This document shows positions 47,530-58,029 of a stretch of DNA of 64,000 nucleotides, in pieces (position 1 is the stretch's first letter; each line of letters begins with the position of its first letter). A program made the position numbers and the translations under genes. The stretch is from the NCBI GenBank assembly GCA_036346375.1, contig CM070504.1, forward strand, positions 9,793,890 through 9,857,889. The letters are read 5' to 3'. The notes under the pieces were generated by a model. That model saw nothing but the letters and a program-made list of their open reading frames with translations. It did no database searches and had not been told where the DNA came from. Origin of the DNA: Guadua angustifolia. Its lineage: Eukaryota; Streptophyta; Magnoliopsida; Poales; Poaceae.

Positions 47530-48930
47530 GATGACGTCGATCCGGCGATCACCCTGCTGAAATTCCAGGTCGAGGTCGACCTAGTCTGCTCCAGTGTTGA
47601 CCCTGTCGGGTTGCTCCCCCTCCTTCGGGAGCGTGGGCACCTCTCCACGCCCATCATAGAAGGCATACAGCTTGCTCTGCCAAACCCTGCAGCTTCATAG
47701 GTCGTGGCCCAGGGTTCTATGGAACAGGCACAACTTCTCTTCATCGTTTCGAGGATGCCCTTCAAGGTCTAGTGGCCCGCCATCAGCCTGCTAGGACCCA
47801 GACTGGATATCCCCCTGCCGAGGTTAGCACGGTGCCTGCTAAGGTTGTGGCCGATTTCGCTGAGGCCAGGGCCCTTCTTGGCCTAGTTCCCGTACCTCCA
47901 TGACTTCGCAGTGACCGTTTGCCGAAACAACCACCCGCGGCCTGTCCTCACCATGCTTGCGGTCCCTCTTCCGCTTCTTGGCGGTCGAGCCCGGGTCGGC
48001 GCTCTTGGTGTTAGAGGGACCGGCCTACCGAGTTGATGCCGAAGCCATTTTGGTCGAGTCACGCTTCAAATAACCGCTGCCGTCCGTCCGCGTAACGCTC
48101 GCTGCGCGAAACAAATTTTGTTGACGGTGAGCTTTGTTGTAATCTCTGTGTCTCGGTGAGGCGCCGGTCATGACGCCAATTTGAAGGCCTTGATCACGCC
48201 TTTGTCGAGACGCTGAATCAGTTCCTCGTGCGAATGAACTGCCGCACGAAGTCACGGAGGGGTTCGTTCTTCCCCTGGATAATGCGGTCCAGGTCCTTCT
48301 CCCTACTAGGCCGCTCATAACAACTCTGAAAGTTAGAGCGGAGGGCTGAATTTGGCGCCATGATTGGAAGGAACCGGATTTCTGGTTGAAGAGCCAGGTG
48401 CGAGCGGCGCCATCCAAAATGATCGGGAGGTAATTGGCCATTACGGCCTCGTCTCCTCCGGCCGCCAAAATGGCGGTGGAGTAAATTGACAGAAACTCGT
48501 CGGGGTTCTTCGTCCCGTCAAACCACTTGATCAAGGCAGGCTTGAAACGGGCCGACCAACGCACCCGACGAAGGTCGTCGGAGTACGCCGAGCAGCCATA
48601 AGCCGGTACAGGGGCGCACCTAGAAAGGTGGTCACTGCTGCTGAAGTCGGAGTCTAGATCGCCCCGGCGACCCGACCTATGACCGCGTTGGTCGTGGCGA
48701 TGGGCTCGAGCATCGCCTGGGAGGTACCGCAGGCACTCATGGACCCTGCGACGCCTCGGTGGAATGTCAAGGGAAAGACCCGACATGCTGCTTCTAGAAT
48801 GAGAGTCGCTGTAGCCCGGCTGTCGTCGTACAACATCCAGGGTTGCACTCGGGGAGCGACGGCAATGGTGAGTACGGACAAATCCTGTGATTGCTTGGCA
48901 GGCAGAGACCAATGGGCGCCGGTTCTGCAT
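47530..48930 (-). pseudogene. Gag of element 2
   Basis: 48025-48930 contains RFKPALIKWFDGTKNPDEFL, AGGDEAVMANYLPIILDGAA and ARTWLFNQKSGSF, the standard gag domain. Near 47650-47740 the frame reads CLFHRTLGHDL, stop, then SKLYAFYDGRGEVP: a CCHC-like zinc motif region ending at DRRIDVIFGGS, which normally leads into protease. Confidence 0.8.
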
Positions 48931-49451
48931 GAGGAGCCGCCACTCTTCAGGGAACGGGACCCGGAGTGGTGACTTTGGTGCTGCGAAGGTATGGCTTCAA
49001 CAACAGCTTTGTCGAGCTCGTCTGCGAGAGCTCGACCGAAAAGGCCTGACCTCGCTGGGTGGGGTCGATCATAACTCGGGCGATTGCACGGGGGTGCTCG
49101 CCCGACCGAGGGAGCTTGGAGCGTCCCGATGAAGTTCCAATTTTCTCACGCTGCTCTCGCTGGAGGGCGGTTATGGCCTGGTTGATGGCGACTTGGGCCA
49201 TCCGGCGAGTATCTTCGAGGGTCTTTGGACTGCGCTCCCCCGCCTCCACACTTATTCCATGGCTAGCAGCCATGAGAACAAACTGATCATGCAGTGGCGG
49301 AGAGGGCAAAAACAGGGATGTGGAGCTTCTGTGCTCGGGATCGATTCAACCCGAAGCTACAGATGTCCTACAAATGACGGACACCATGCTTCTAAGGTTT
49401 TGAAGTTCCTTCGAATGAGCGAAACTTTCGGGCCCCACGGTGGGCGCCAGC

Positions 49452-50139
49452 TGTCGATGATCGGGATCGCCGGACCGCAAAAGTAAAGGGGGTGAGTCGT
49501 GTATGCAGGTCCCAAAACGTGCTTCACTCACCGAGGGAATCGGTTCGCTACTTCATTGGTCGGGAGGAGAGAAAAAAGGGCAGGACACAGAGAATTATAC
49601 TGGTTCAAACCCCTGTGAAGGTAAAAACTCTACTCCAGTCTCGCCCTGAGGCAAGGAATTTACTATACTTGAGTACAAGTGTTCGCTCTCTAGCTTAAAC
49701 TTTGGTGAATTCCATATTGGAGGTGTCTATTGTCTTGTTGCTGGAACTACCTGTAGTGCATTCGCCTCAAAGGGGTTTTATACCTCTTCCGGTCGTTACC
49801 AGAAACGACCGGGAGATATTCCTGGAGAAGTGACTTGATGCGCACCGAAGGTGGGCGGTAACCGTTCTGGATCTGACGCCCACGTCCGCCTTAACCCCGG
49901 CATTTAAGGTCTTGGTAATTGCCGAGTAAGCGCACGTCCTGGAACCTGAGATAAACTCCCTCGAGCCGGAGCCGAATCCTTGGTCGAGGTCGTGCAGGAG
50001 TGGAAGCCTTGACCCCAAGCTCGAGGTCGTGCGGGAGTCGCGCTGCCTAGGTCGCAGTAGGAGACTTCGCGGCCCAACCCCGAGCTAGGGGCCCTGTTGA
50101 CCATGCGTTGACCTGTTAGAGATTTCTCAGTCCCCGACA
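49452..50139 (-). repeat. LTR of element 2 (5' LTR in element orientation)
   Basis: Partner of 42106-42795, ends CCCCGACA immediately before the GGTAC duplication. Confidence 0.95.
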
Positions 50140-50144
50140 GGTAC

Positions 50145-50340
50145 ACTCTATAAAAAACACACCGATCATTGGGACGGTGCTATTGCTGATTGGTAGCACT
50201 GCGCCTACATGGCCAGTAGCACTGGTCTTGAAAATTAGTCGAATGCCCCTCTCTGGAAAAATCACACCGGGCTTGGAGCCGGTGCTCCCACATAGCCGGT
50301 ATGACCAGCCATTCTGAAACTTTTTTTGAATTTTCCAATT
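50145..50340. mobile_element. Right part of the unidentified repeat interrupted by element 2
   Basis: Contains GACGGTGCTATTGCTGATTGGTAGCACTG, GTAGCACTGGTC and GCCGGTGCTCCCACATAGCCGGT, spaced short inverted motifs like a subterminal array of another DNA transposon. I cannot name the family or find the ends. Confidence 0.4.
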
Positions 50341-52954
50341 TACTCAAATGTAAAACAAATATGAATTCAAATATGCAAGATTTGAGCCTTTAAACTTTGA
50401 TCAACATCAAAATACTAGCCAAGACCCCTCTTGTCGTATGTGTAAAAATCGAACACAAAAGAGTGGGTGGACATCAGCCGTTTAACGGGCCGTCGTCCAC
50501 AAGAGTGAAAATGACACAGGAGATTTATACATGTTCAAGGGTCCGAGAGCACCGCCCTACTCCTATCGATGAGCCTACGGGGGTTAGTCTCCGGAGAGCA
50601 GGGCCCCGATGATTCATCAATTTTGAGTGTTCCTTAATATTGCTCAAGAGAGCTCTAGTTAGAAATGAGAGGAAGATGAGGTATTTATAGTCTCTTTAGC
50701 ATGCACAAATGACCAAAATACCCTTTATGGGAATAACTAGTTTATGAGTACAAGTGAGGGGTAATATTGTATTTTACTGATATGGTCGCAATCCCTTGAT
50801 CTGTATGCTGCACAATCAGTAGCTCTTCAGGTATTCTCCAACACCTCTTAATAGTACAACACTTATTCTAGCAACCCGACCTTTCTCTAAAACTCCAAGA
50901 TCAGTAAAAACTAAGCAAAGGTCCTTAATTTTATACCTTGGCAATTTAGTTTGACCAGTTAATCTTCTTTTAACTTTATTTTTATGCTTCATTGCGTGCC
51001 ATATCTAGGACCAATCTATTTTCAATAATATCAAATAAAATATTATTCCTTTAATCAAGATTATCATTAATTACCAAAACCAAACTAAATTGAGGGCCTA
51101 GATACTTTCAATAGGAACCAAATAAAATTCAAGCCACTTCTCTAGATAAAAGACCCAACCAAAAAACTCAGCTAGACTAGCACAAGCAAAAATCTAGCAC
51201 TCTCGGGTGCACAGTAAAATCAGCATAATTTCAAAAACAAGAATTAAGATAACTTTTGATCTGCTGATTCAAATACTATGAAACTTTGAGTAAACCTTCC
51301 TATGCATGTCAAGAACATATTCCAACCTTCAATCGCAACGATTGGTATCAAAGTTCTTACCTTTTTCAATTTGAAAAAAGGTTGCACCAAGACAAGAAAA
51401 AACTTATAAACTATTCTGAGCTTGCTCATAGAGATTTGATGATCAAGATGATCTTAGATGATCTCACACAAATCATAACAAGTAAGAACACCAAAGAAAT
51501 ACCCCTCAAAAGTGTAAGACGAGATCTGCCAAGAATCCTCCCTTTTCAAGGTAATAACTGGTTTCTTGAGAAGAGTTTTGGATATCTTATTAAATGCTTA
51601 ATGATTGGGATATAATCTATAGAAGATTCATCCATGAATTGTTCATCTTTGACAACACAAGATCAAGAAAGAAAGAAACCGAAGAGGGATTAAAGACTCA
51701 AAAAGAAGAGAGACCAAAAACTTAAACAAAAGCAAGTTCTAGTGGATCTTACTAGATTGAAACATATTCTAGATGAATCCTCAACCTCTTATGTGTTTTA
51801 GATCTAGTAGAAACAGAGTAAGTAGGAGGTGATGCACAACTTAAGTTGCAAGAAAGAACCAAACAAAAATATCAGAACAGAAATAAATTTTAAAAATTAA
51901 ATGAACTTGGAACTTGCATTGCTTAGAGAGGGATGGTTATAAAGCCACACTTCTAGGTGGACAAAACTCAAAAGAGCATAAAGAAACCAAAGAACCCTTC
52001 TCTAAGACTTCTCTCAGAGTTGGTTCAAACAGAGTTAGTGTCGAGGCATCCCTCCACCCCCTCTATTTATAGCATACTGGGAACAATTTTCACCCTTAGA
52101 TGATCTTTTTGATACTAAAAAAACCTCAAAGTTGAGATTCACTCTCCCACACATACATAGGCTAACTCGAAACCTAACAACATAACAGATTTTGATCATA
52201 CCTTTTAATACTAACTTAACCTCTACTCCACCCGCAGACCCTTGATCCAACAATCCTCCTTCGCTTGAATAGGACTTAAGTTAGGATGTCATCCATCCAC
52301 TTATCATCTAGGCTTGCAGCAGTTCCCTAGCCTTAGTCATCTTCTGGTGTCATCTTGACCGTCTGGACCTCAGCTGTCCCAACCTAATCCCAGTCTCCTT
52401 CACCTCGCCATAACCTAACTCCGAAGTCCTACAACCAACTCAGACAAACAAACCATCACATAGTATTGCTCCAAATAACATACAATAATAATCAAACAAT
52501 GATCGCAAACCAGTCAACCATCAAAAGTTTTCACCTTGGATCAATTAGTCTATGACCTCTTTTAGTTTAACCACTCAAAGTCATCATTGGTTGTGATCAC
52601 TCAAAGTTACTCTTGGCTGTGACCACTCTTGGAGAAGTCACGACCACTTCGCAAGAGGTTACAATCACTCAAAGTCAAGACTACTCAGAGATCACACCCA
52701 CTCAAGACACAAAGTCATGACTACTCTAAGGCTCTACGACCATTCAATTCAAATTTATCAAAACTAAAACAAGCTTATTTCAAACTGTACGCTCAAACGC
52801 AATCAAATACTCATCACAAATATAAGTAGACCACTATATAGTCTCTTAGACATCCTCCTATGATGCCATGTGTCATTTTCTCCATCCATCTTCATCTTTC
52901 TCCTTTCCCTCTTCCAAACTCCACTTATCTCCTTTTCCTTCCTCTCTAACGCAA
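50341..52954. other. Unassigned, repeat-like, no gene
   Basis: Contains an LTR-style phrase (AGGAGATTTATACATGTTCAAG at 50518-50540, TATTTATAG at 50680) but no partner repeat. The frames at 51286-51615 and others show no domain. Confidence 0.35.
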
Positions 52955-53420
52955 AAAATTAAAATTAAAAAATTTTAATTTAAAAAATTTCAAATTAGAA
53001 AGTTTTAAATCAGAAAATTTCAACTCGAAAAGTTTCAAGTCAAAAAATTTTAAATAAAAAATTCTCAAAATAGAAAATTTTAACTAAAAAAATTTCAAAT
53101 CAAAATGTTTTAAATAAACAAATTCAAATTAGAAAGTTACAGCTCGAAAGTTTCAACTAAGAAAACTTTCAGTTTGAAATGTTTTGATTTAAAATTCAAT
53201 TCGAAATTTTCAACTCAAAAAATTTTGAATCGAAAATTTTCAAATTAGAAAGTTTCAATTTTAAAAAACTTTCAGTTCAAAAAATTTCTAGTCAACAAAC
53301 TTTCGGTTCAAAGGTTTTTAGTCAACAAAATTTCGATTCAAAAACTTTGGGTTCAAAAACTTTCAAAAATGATTAAAAATACTTGTTTTTAAAAATATGA
53401 GAGAAAATTTGAAATACAAA
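52955..53420. repeat. AT-rich quasi-periodic block, about 16-18 bp period
   Basis: Over 25 variants of AAAATTTCAAATTAGAAA / GAAAGTTTCAACTCAAAA follow one another, many with a palindromic AAATTT core. The units drift gradually along the block. Confidence 0.75.
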
Positions 53421-53812
53421 AACTATTTTGAACTTAAGGAGAACGAAATGAAGATGAAAGAGGTGCTGCCACTTGTAAGAGGACATCTGAGGAGGAAGGA
53501 AAGTGAGAAAAGTAAAGAGATGTAATATCGCTTGTCACAGGAGAATAGATCCTTACCGATAGCAATTCACTAAATTTAGTACCACACAAAATGCCACGGC
53601 GGCCAACGTCTGTGTATGTTGCGTTGGTGCTGGAAGAAGAGGAGCAAATCTCCTTGTCAGTCCCCTAGCGATCGGCCATGGTACGCACCTCTGTAGCTCT
53701 GTCGCAGACACAAAACTTTTCGATCACCGCACATGCACGATATGCGTGCATCGGTGCGCCGCACTAGTGCACAGTACGCGAGCTATTGAACATTCGAAAC
53801 TGGGGCGGTACA

Positions 53813-54323
53813 TAGGGATGGCAATGGGGCTCATTCCCTGTTTCTTGGTGGGGAATTCTCCTATTAAAAAGACGGAGATGAGGAGATTTTGTTCCTTGTG
53901 GGGATGGATATGGGGAAATATATTCCCCGTCGGGGATGGCGGGGACGAGGATAGGGTGGATTTTTCCCTGCGGGGACCCGAAATGTATATTTGTCAACCA
54001 AATTTCTAAGACTCAAAGATATTGTATATTTATTTATTCATTTTTGTTATGTTGAATTATTTCCTATGTTGTGTAAGAAAGAATATTCATCTACTTTCAA
54101 CTTAGAACTTGAAAGATTATTTTTTTAATCCATGCATTGGTTGATAACAACTTAGAATAGTATGTCTAATAAGGTATTAAATGGGGATTTTTCCCCGCAT
54201 ACCCAAATAGGGACGGGAAAAATAGTACCCGCCACCGGAGACGGGGAACAGAGAATTTTATATCTCACAGAGACGAGGATGAGGAGGTACTCGCCGTGAG
54301 GAATTTCCCTATTGCCATCCCTA
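53813..54323. mobile_element. hAT-type non-autonomous element, 511 bp
   Basis: Begins TAGGGATGGCAATGGGG and ends CCCTATTGCCATCCCTA. Flanked by GCGGTACA (53805-53812) and GCGGTAGC (54324-54331), an 8-bp duplication with two mismatches, as expected for hAT transposition. The interior alternates GGGGA and TTCCCC runs. Confidence 0.85.
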
Positions 54324-54331
54324 GCGGTAGC

Positions 54332-55159
54332 ACGCAGGGCCCACCCGGGCAGCGCGCCCCGCCGGCACGGCCTCGACCGCGGGGCCCGACGACACACCTG
54401 AAACGCCATCACGGCGAGTGCAGAAGCTGGGCTACGATACGCGAGCGTGCTGGCCGCGGACACGTACGGGTGGCAGGTACAACGGCGCGCCCTCGATCGA
54501 GCTCGATGCTGTCTGCAGGCAGCGTGATCGAATCTGCAGGAAAACAATATGGTAAAAGCCATCAAGATCGAAATTTTGCGCAATACCTACCGAAGCTCAT
54601 CCTCCATTAAGTTGTCAACAAAGTAACATTGTGGCAAACAGTAACTGAGAATTCTCGTGGTTGCTATACATGACCTGCAGTAATAAACAGTTTTTCCATG
54701 TGAATTAGTATGAATCCCAACCCCTGAGAAAGAAGATACTAATCAAACTGGAACTTGATCAAGTTACGTGTTTCCATGGATACTATCAAAAGAAACATGG
54801 GAGTTTGTGTAATTTTAGGCCAAGGCCCGGAAGGCTCAGCTTTTTAGCCCACAAGGGAATTTGTATATGCCATGACAAATTCACAACTATCTCACGTTTT
54901 GGATCTGCCAGTAAATTTAGGTTACTTTTGTATTTCCATCAAACGGAGGAACAACCGCTGCTGCTATACCACTGTTGACAGGCTAAGTTGGTGGTCACCG
55001 TTACCCGTCGTGATCATTGACCGAAAAAGTTCACAATGCTATACAAGGCCCTGGGATAACTTGACACAAATCTAATACGGACTATATCACTAATATGCAG
55101 CAAGCGAGTTAATAATTATACACATACCACATTACTAATCACGCTACAAAACACACTAA
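54332..55159. other. Intergenic, nothing recognised
   Basis: GC-rich to 54530 then AT-rich; no frame with a recognisable product. Confidence 0.4.
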
Positions 55160-55501
55160 GGTTATGTTTGGTAGAACTCTAGATCCTAACTTCATCTTAG
55201 ATCTAAAACTTATAAGCTAAAATAAAATGAAGTAAGTTTATATTTCTCTACTACTTCTAATTACAAATTGGTGGTGGTGGTCCATTCTCCCCTCCCTTCA
55301 GGTATACCCATGAAACCGTCATTGTCCTGATCTTCTATACATTGGCGAACAGAGAAAGTTTTAATTCAGTTGGATATGCATGCATGCGTGATCTGCGGTG
55401 TACAGACTCTTATCTCAATCAGCCAATTCTATTTCCAAATTCTACGCGACTGATTCTTTTTCCATACATTGCATGCATATTTACTTGTATGTGTAGATAA
55501 G

Positions 55502-55881
55502 GGGGGCATATCCAGTGCAATCAGGACTTTGGTGCAATTATCGTGCAATCCAACTAAGAAAAGTTTCAAAAAATTATGAAAAAAATCATGGATGTACATC
55601 TCATCTTACCCCATCTACATATAAAATTTCATGATCAAATTCGTCCTATGTTAAGAGTAATAAAAAAGACAAATTTCTAACAAACTTGAATAGTTCAAAT
55701 GCACCCCAAATTTGTTTTTTTGTAACTTCTAGCATAGGACGAATTTGATCATGAAATTTTATGTGTATATGGGGTAAGATGAGATGTATATCCATGATTT
55801 TTTTTAGAATTTGTTGAAACTTTTCTTAGTTGGATTGCACGGTGATTGCACCAAAGTCCTGATTGCACTGGATATGCCCCC
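55502..55881. mobile_element. Mutator-type MITE with about 150-bp inverted repeats
   Basis: GGGGGCATATCCAGTGCAATC is repeated inverted at the right end, and the arms stay alignable for about 150 bp. A perfect 9-bp duplication GTAGATAAG flanks it (55493-55501 and 55882-55890), diagnostic of Mutator-like elements. Length 380 bp, with only a short loop between the arms. Confidence 0.92.
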
Positions 55882-56439
55882 GTAGATAAGATCATCTTTT
55901 CTTTTTATCTAATTACATATAGACTTGATTCTGGTCTGCCAACAATATGTACACAGCCATGCATGACACAACTAGATAAGTTTGTTATCTCCATTTTTAC
56001 TAATTCTAATTAGAAGTTGGTAGTGGTACGTCCGTTCTCCACCCTCGCCTCGACACGCGTGCCCACCCCGCGTAGCTGAGTGGAAAGCGGATAGTGGCCA
56101 CCCCGGTAGATTGGATTGGATTATCCCGTCACGAGAGATAAATGAATATGCATGACTCATTTATTGCTTTTCATTCTCCCATTGATCTGGCATTCGAATC
56201 GGCGACGATTGCTTCTAGTACTTTTCGGATTGGATTGATTGATTCCCTTCCGAAGGAAGCAGAGCTCCGATTCATAGAGTTGGATCTCTTCTCGCCTTTT
56301 CACCTTTTTGTTGCCTTCCTTATTCGACGATTTCTTAATTTAGATTCCATAGATATCTCTTCGATTCCTGAATCTATATAACCCCATCGCTTCTTACCTC
56401 TCTTGCAGATGTGTTGAGCTTATCCGTTGAGCGGAGGCA

Positions 56440-56682
56440 ATGGGCGATCTTCTTGATCTCGTCGATGTAGCGCAGGGGCAGATCGCCGGTGGTGGGTGGC
56501 GAGATAGGCTGACGACGCTGCTGGAGTTCGCCGCAGTGGATGATGTTAATAGGTTGAGAGAGGCGCTCGCGGTGGGAAGTGAAGAGGCGATGGAGCTGGT
56601 TGATAGGTTGGGACTATGGTATGGCCAAAGTAAGGCGTATGAGCCACACACGCCGCTGATGATGACAGTCACATACGAATGA
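56440..56682 (+). pseudogene. Captured fragment of a CCCH zinc-finger/ankyrin protein gene
   Basis: 81 codons: MGDLLDLVDVAQGQIAGGGW, then TLLEFAAVDDVNRLREAL, then LVDRLGLWYGQSK and TPLMMTVTYE. The layout (an N-terminal ankyrin-like LLEFAA..DDV, then VGLWYG..K, then RTPLM.A.TYGS) is that of plant tandem CCCH zinc-finger proteins with ankyrin repeats. The frame stops at 56680-56682, where the parent protein would continue with Gly-Ser, and the ankyrin and zinc-finger parts are absent. Assignment rests on my memory of the family. Confidence 0.55.
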
Positions 56683-57166
56683 CGCCTATCTCTTCAATGC
56701 CTTTACGTCCATAGGGCAGTAGATGATGGTTCTCTCGGTCGATCGATCAATCTTGAATTATGACGTTACAAATTTACAATCCCAAGTGCTGTAATGTTAT
56801 TATTTAAGTTTGTGAAATTAAAGATAATTTTAAGCTCGAGTTTGTAAACAGATGCTTTGAATTTATATGCTTCGATGAATTGATTTAAACATTTAACAAT
56901 TACATATTCAAAGTGGACATCATTATTCAGATAAGGTTAGTGCTCTTTACAAATAAATTTTTTTACTGTAAATTGAGCTTCCGTTGCAATGCATGCGCAC
57001 ATAGCTAGTTTAGTGTAAAATGTAAGCAAAATGACCAATCTAAACACTTTTAATATACCCACAACTTCAATTCTATAAATTTTTAAAACTAAAAATACCC
57101 TACTCCATCAACTGCAAAGGTACTCGCGGTCGATAAGCAGCGGTCCACTCAAAATCGATGCTACAG

Positions 57167-57545
57167 GCCCCTTTCGTTTCAGCTTAAATACAGATTCTGC
57201 TTAAAATAAAAGCGAATTGTACGCTGAACAGTAGAATTTTAGACATCTTCTCCAAGAATCAGAATCTGATTTGTTCACGAATCAAAAACTGTCACTCACC
57301 TGATTCTGCGGATTCTGACTCAAATTTTGCAAGTTTCGCCTCCCACAAGTTATCGCAAGCACAAGGGCTTCCGCTGCCGTCTCTAGGCCCCTCCACCACT
57401 CTCATCTGCTCATTCGTCATTGATACCGATCAATAATCAACACAGACAATCAGGATTGCCGAACGACCAGATTCTTCAGTCAGTAGATTCTTCGGACAGC
57501 TGACTACAACATAAAATCTGTATAATCAGAAGCTGTCCCGAAGGA
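57167..57545. mobile_element. Probable hAT-type MITE, 379 bp
   Basis: Imperfect inverted ends (GCCCCTTTCGTTTCAGC and, inverted, TCCTTCGGGACAGC) flanked by TGCTACAG (57159-57166) and GACTACAG (57546-57553). It lies in the promoter region of the XPG gene, ending about 480 bp before its start codon. Confidence 0.45.
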
Positions 57546-58029
57546 GACTACAGTCGCAAGAAATCAGAATTGGAATCGCAGCTACGAGTGAAAAAGAAGC
57601 AAACATGCAAATACCCAGCCGTTTGGGGGCAGCTGCGCGCCTCCGCCTCCGAGCCGAGGTCGCTCCTGCCACAGCCACGCGGTTGCGCCCTTTCAACAGC
57701 CTCCGGAGCCTCTCGCCGCCTCCGACTTCGATCCGTGAGGTGAAAGTGCCTTGCAAATGGTCGCAAAGGCGAAGGGTTCTCCACCGAGTTGGGCTTGCAT
57801 AGATCGGCCCAACCGTTAGCGTGGCCCAATAGCCCAATGTCCAAAAGGGTAATAACGAGAACCGACTTGACCTCTTCCTATCACGGCCTCTCCTAATTCC
57901 GGACTCGCGACTCCGCGAGTCGCAGGTCGCAGCTACCCTTCCGTCTGCTCAGTGCCACCGCGCCACGCCCCGCCGACCGCCGAGGCGAAGCCGTGGCCCG
58001 CTTCTTCGCCTGCCGCCGCGGGCCGGGAG

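Larger units (their letters stand above)
42106..50139 (-). mobile_element. Tat-lineage Gypsy LTR element, 8.03 kb, RT-deleted
   Basis: LTRs 42106-42795 (690 bp) and 49452-50139 (688 bp) both start TG and end CA. A perfect 5-bp duplication GGTAC flanks the element (42101-42105 and 50140-50144). Gag, archaeal-type RNase H and integrase lie on the minus strand; an antisense ORF lies on the plus strand near the 3' LTR. Protease, RT and the first RNase H are missing (junction near 47520). Primer-binding position 49433-49449, minus strand TGGCGCCCACCGTGGGGCC, tRNA not assigned. Confidence 0.95.
55245..57008 (+). mobile_element. Complete Helitron, 1764 bp, with captured gene fragment
   Basis: The 5' end TCTCTACTAC at 55245 and the 3' end CCGTTGCAATGCATGCG, ACATAG, CTAG at 57005-57008, next to T, are both of Helitron type. 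The ends are fixed independently by the split MITE. The base before the 5' end is T instead of the usual A. Inside lie a Mutator-type MITE (55502-55881), an unknown stretch (56120-56400) and a CCCH/ankyrin fragment (56440-56682). No Rep/helicase ORF, so non-autonomous. Confidence 0.8.
55160..57120. mobile_element. MITE (family of 10346-10578) split by a Helitron
   Basis: The left half 55160-55244 matches the reverse complement of 10480-10570 (GTTTGGTAGAACTCTAGAT, AACTTATAAGCTAAAATAAAATGAAG), and the right half 57009-57120 continues it (AAAATGTAAGCAAAATGA, CTAAACACTTTTAATATACC). The two halves join without loss once 55245-57008 is removed. Confidence 0.75.

Noticed and set aside
53764..53997. 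Small ORFs inside the hAT element
   Set aside because: Too short and derived from G/C-run filler; no transposase similarity.
55502..55881. CRISPR-like or tRNA-like structure suggested by the strong inverted repeat
   Set aside because: The 9-bp duplication and terminal repeats identify a Mutator-type MITE; no repeat-spacer array or cloverleaf found anywhere in the window.
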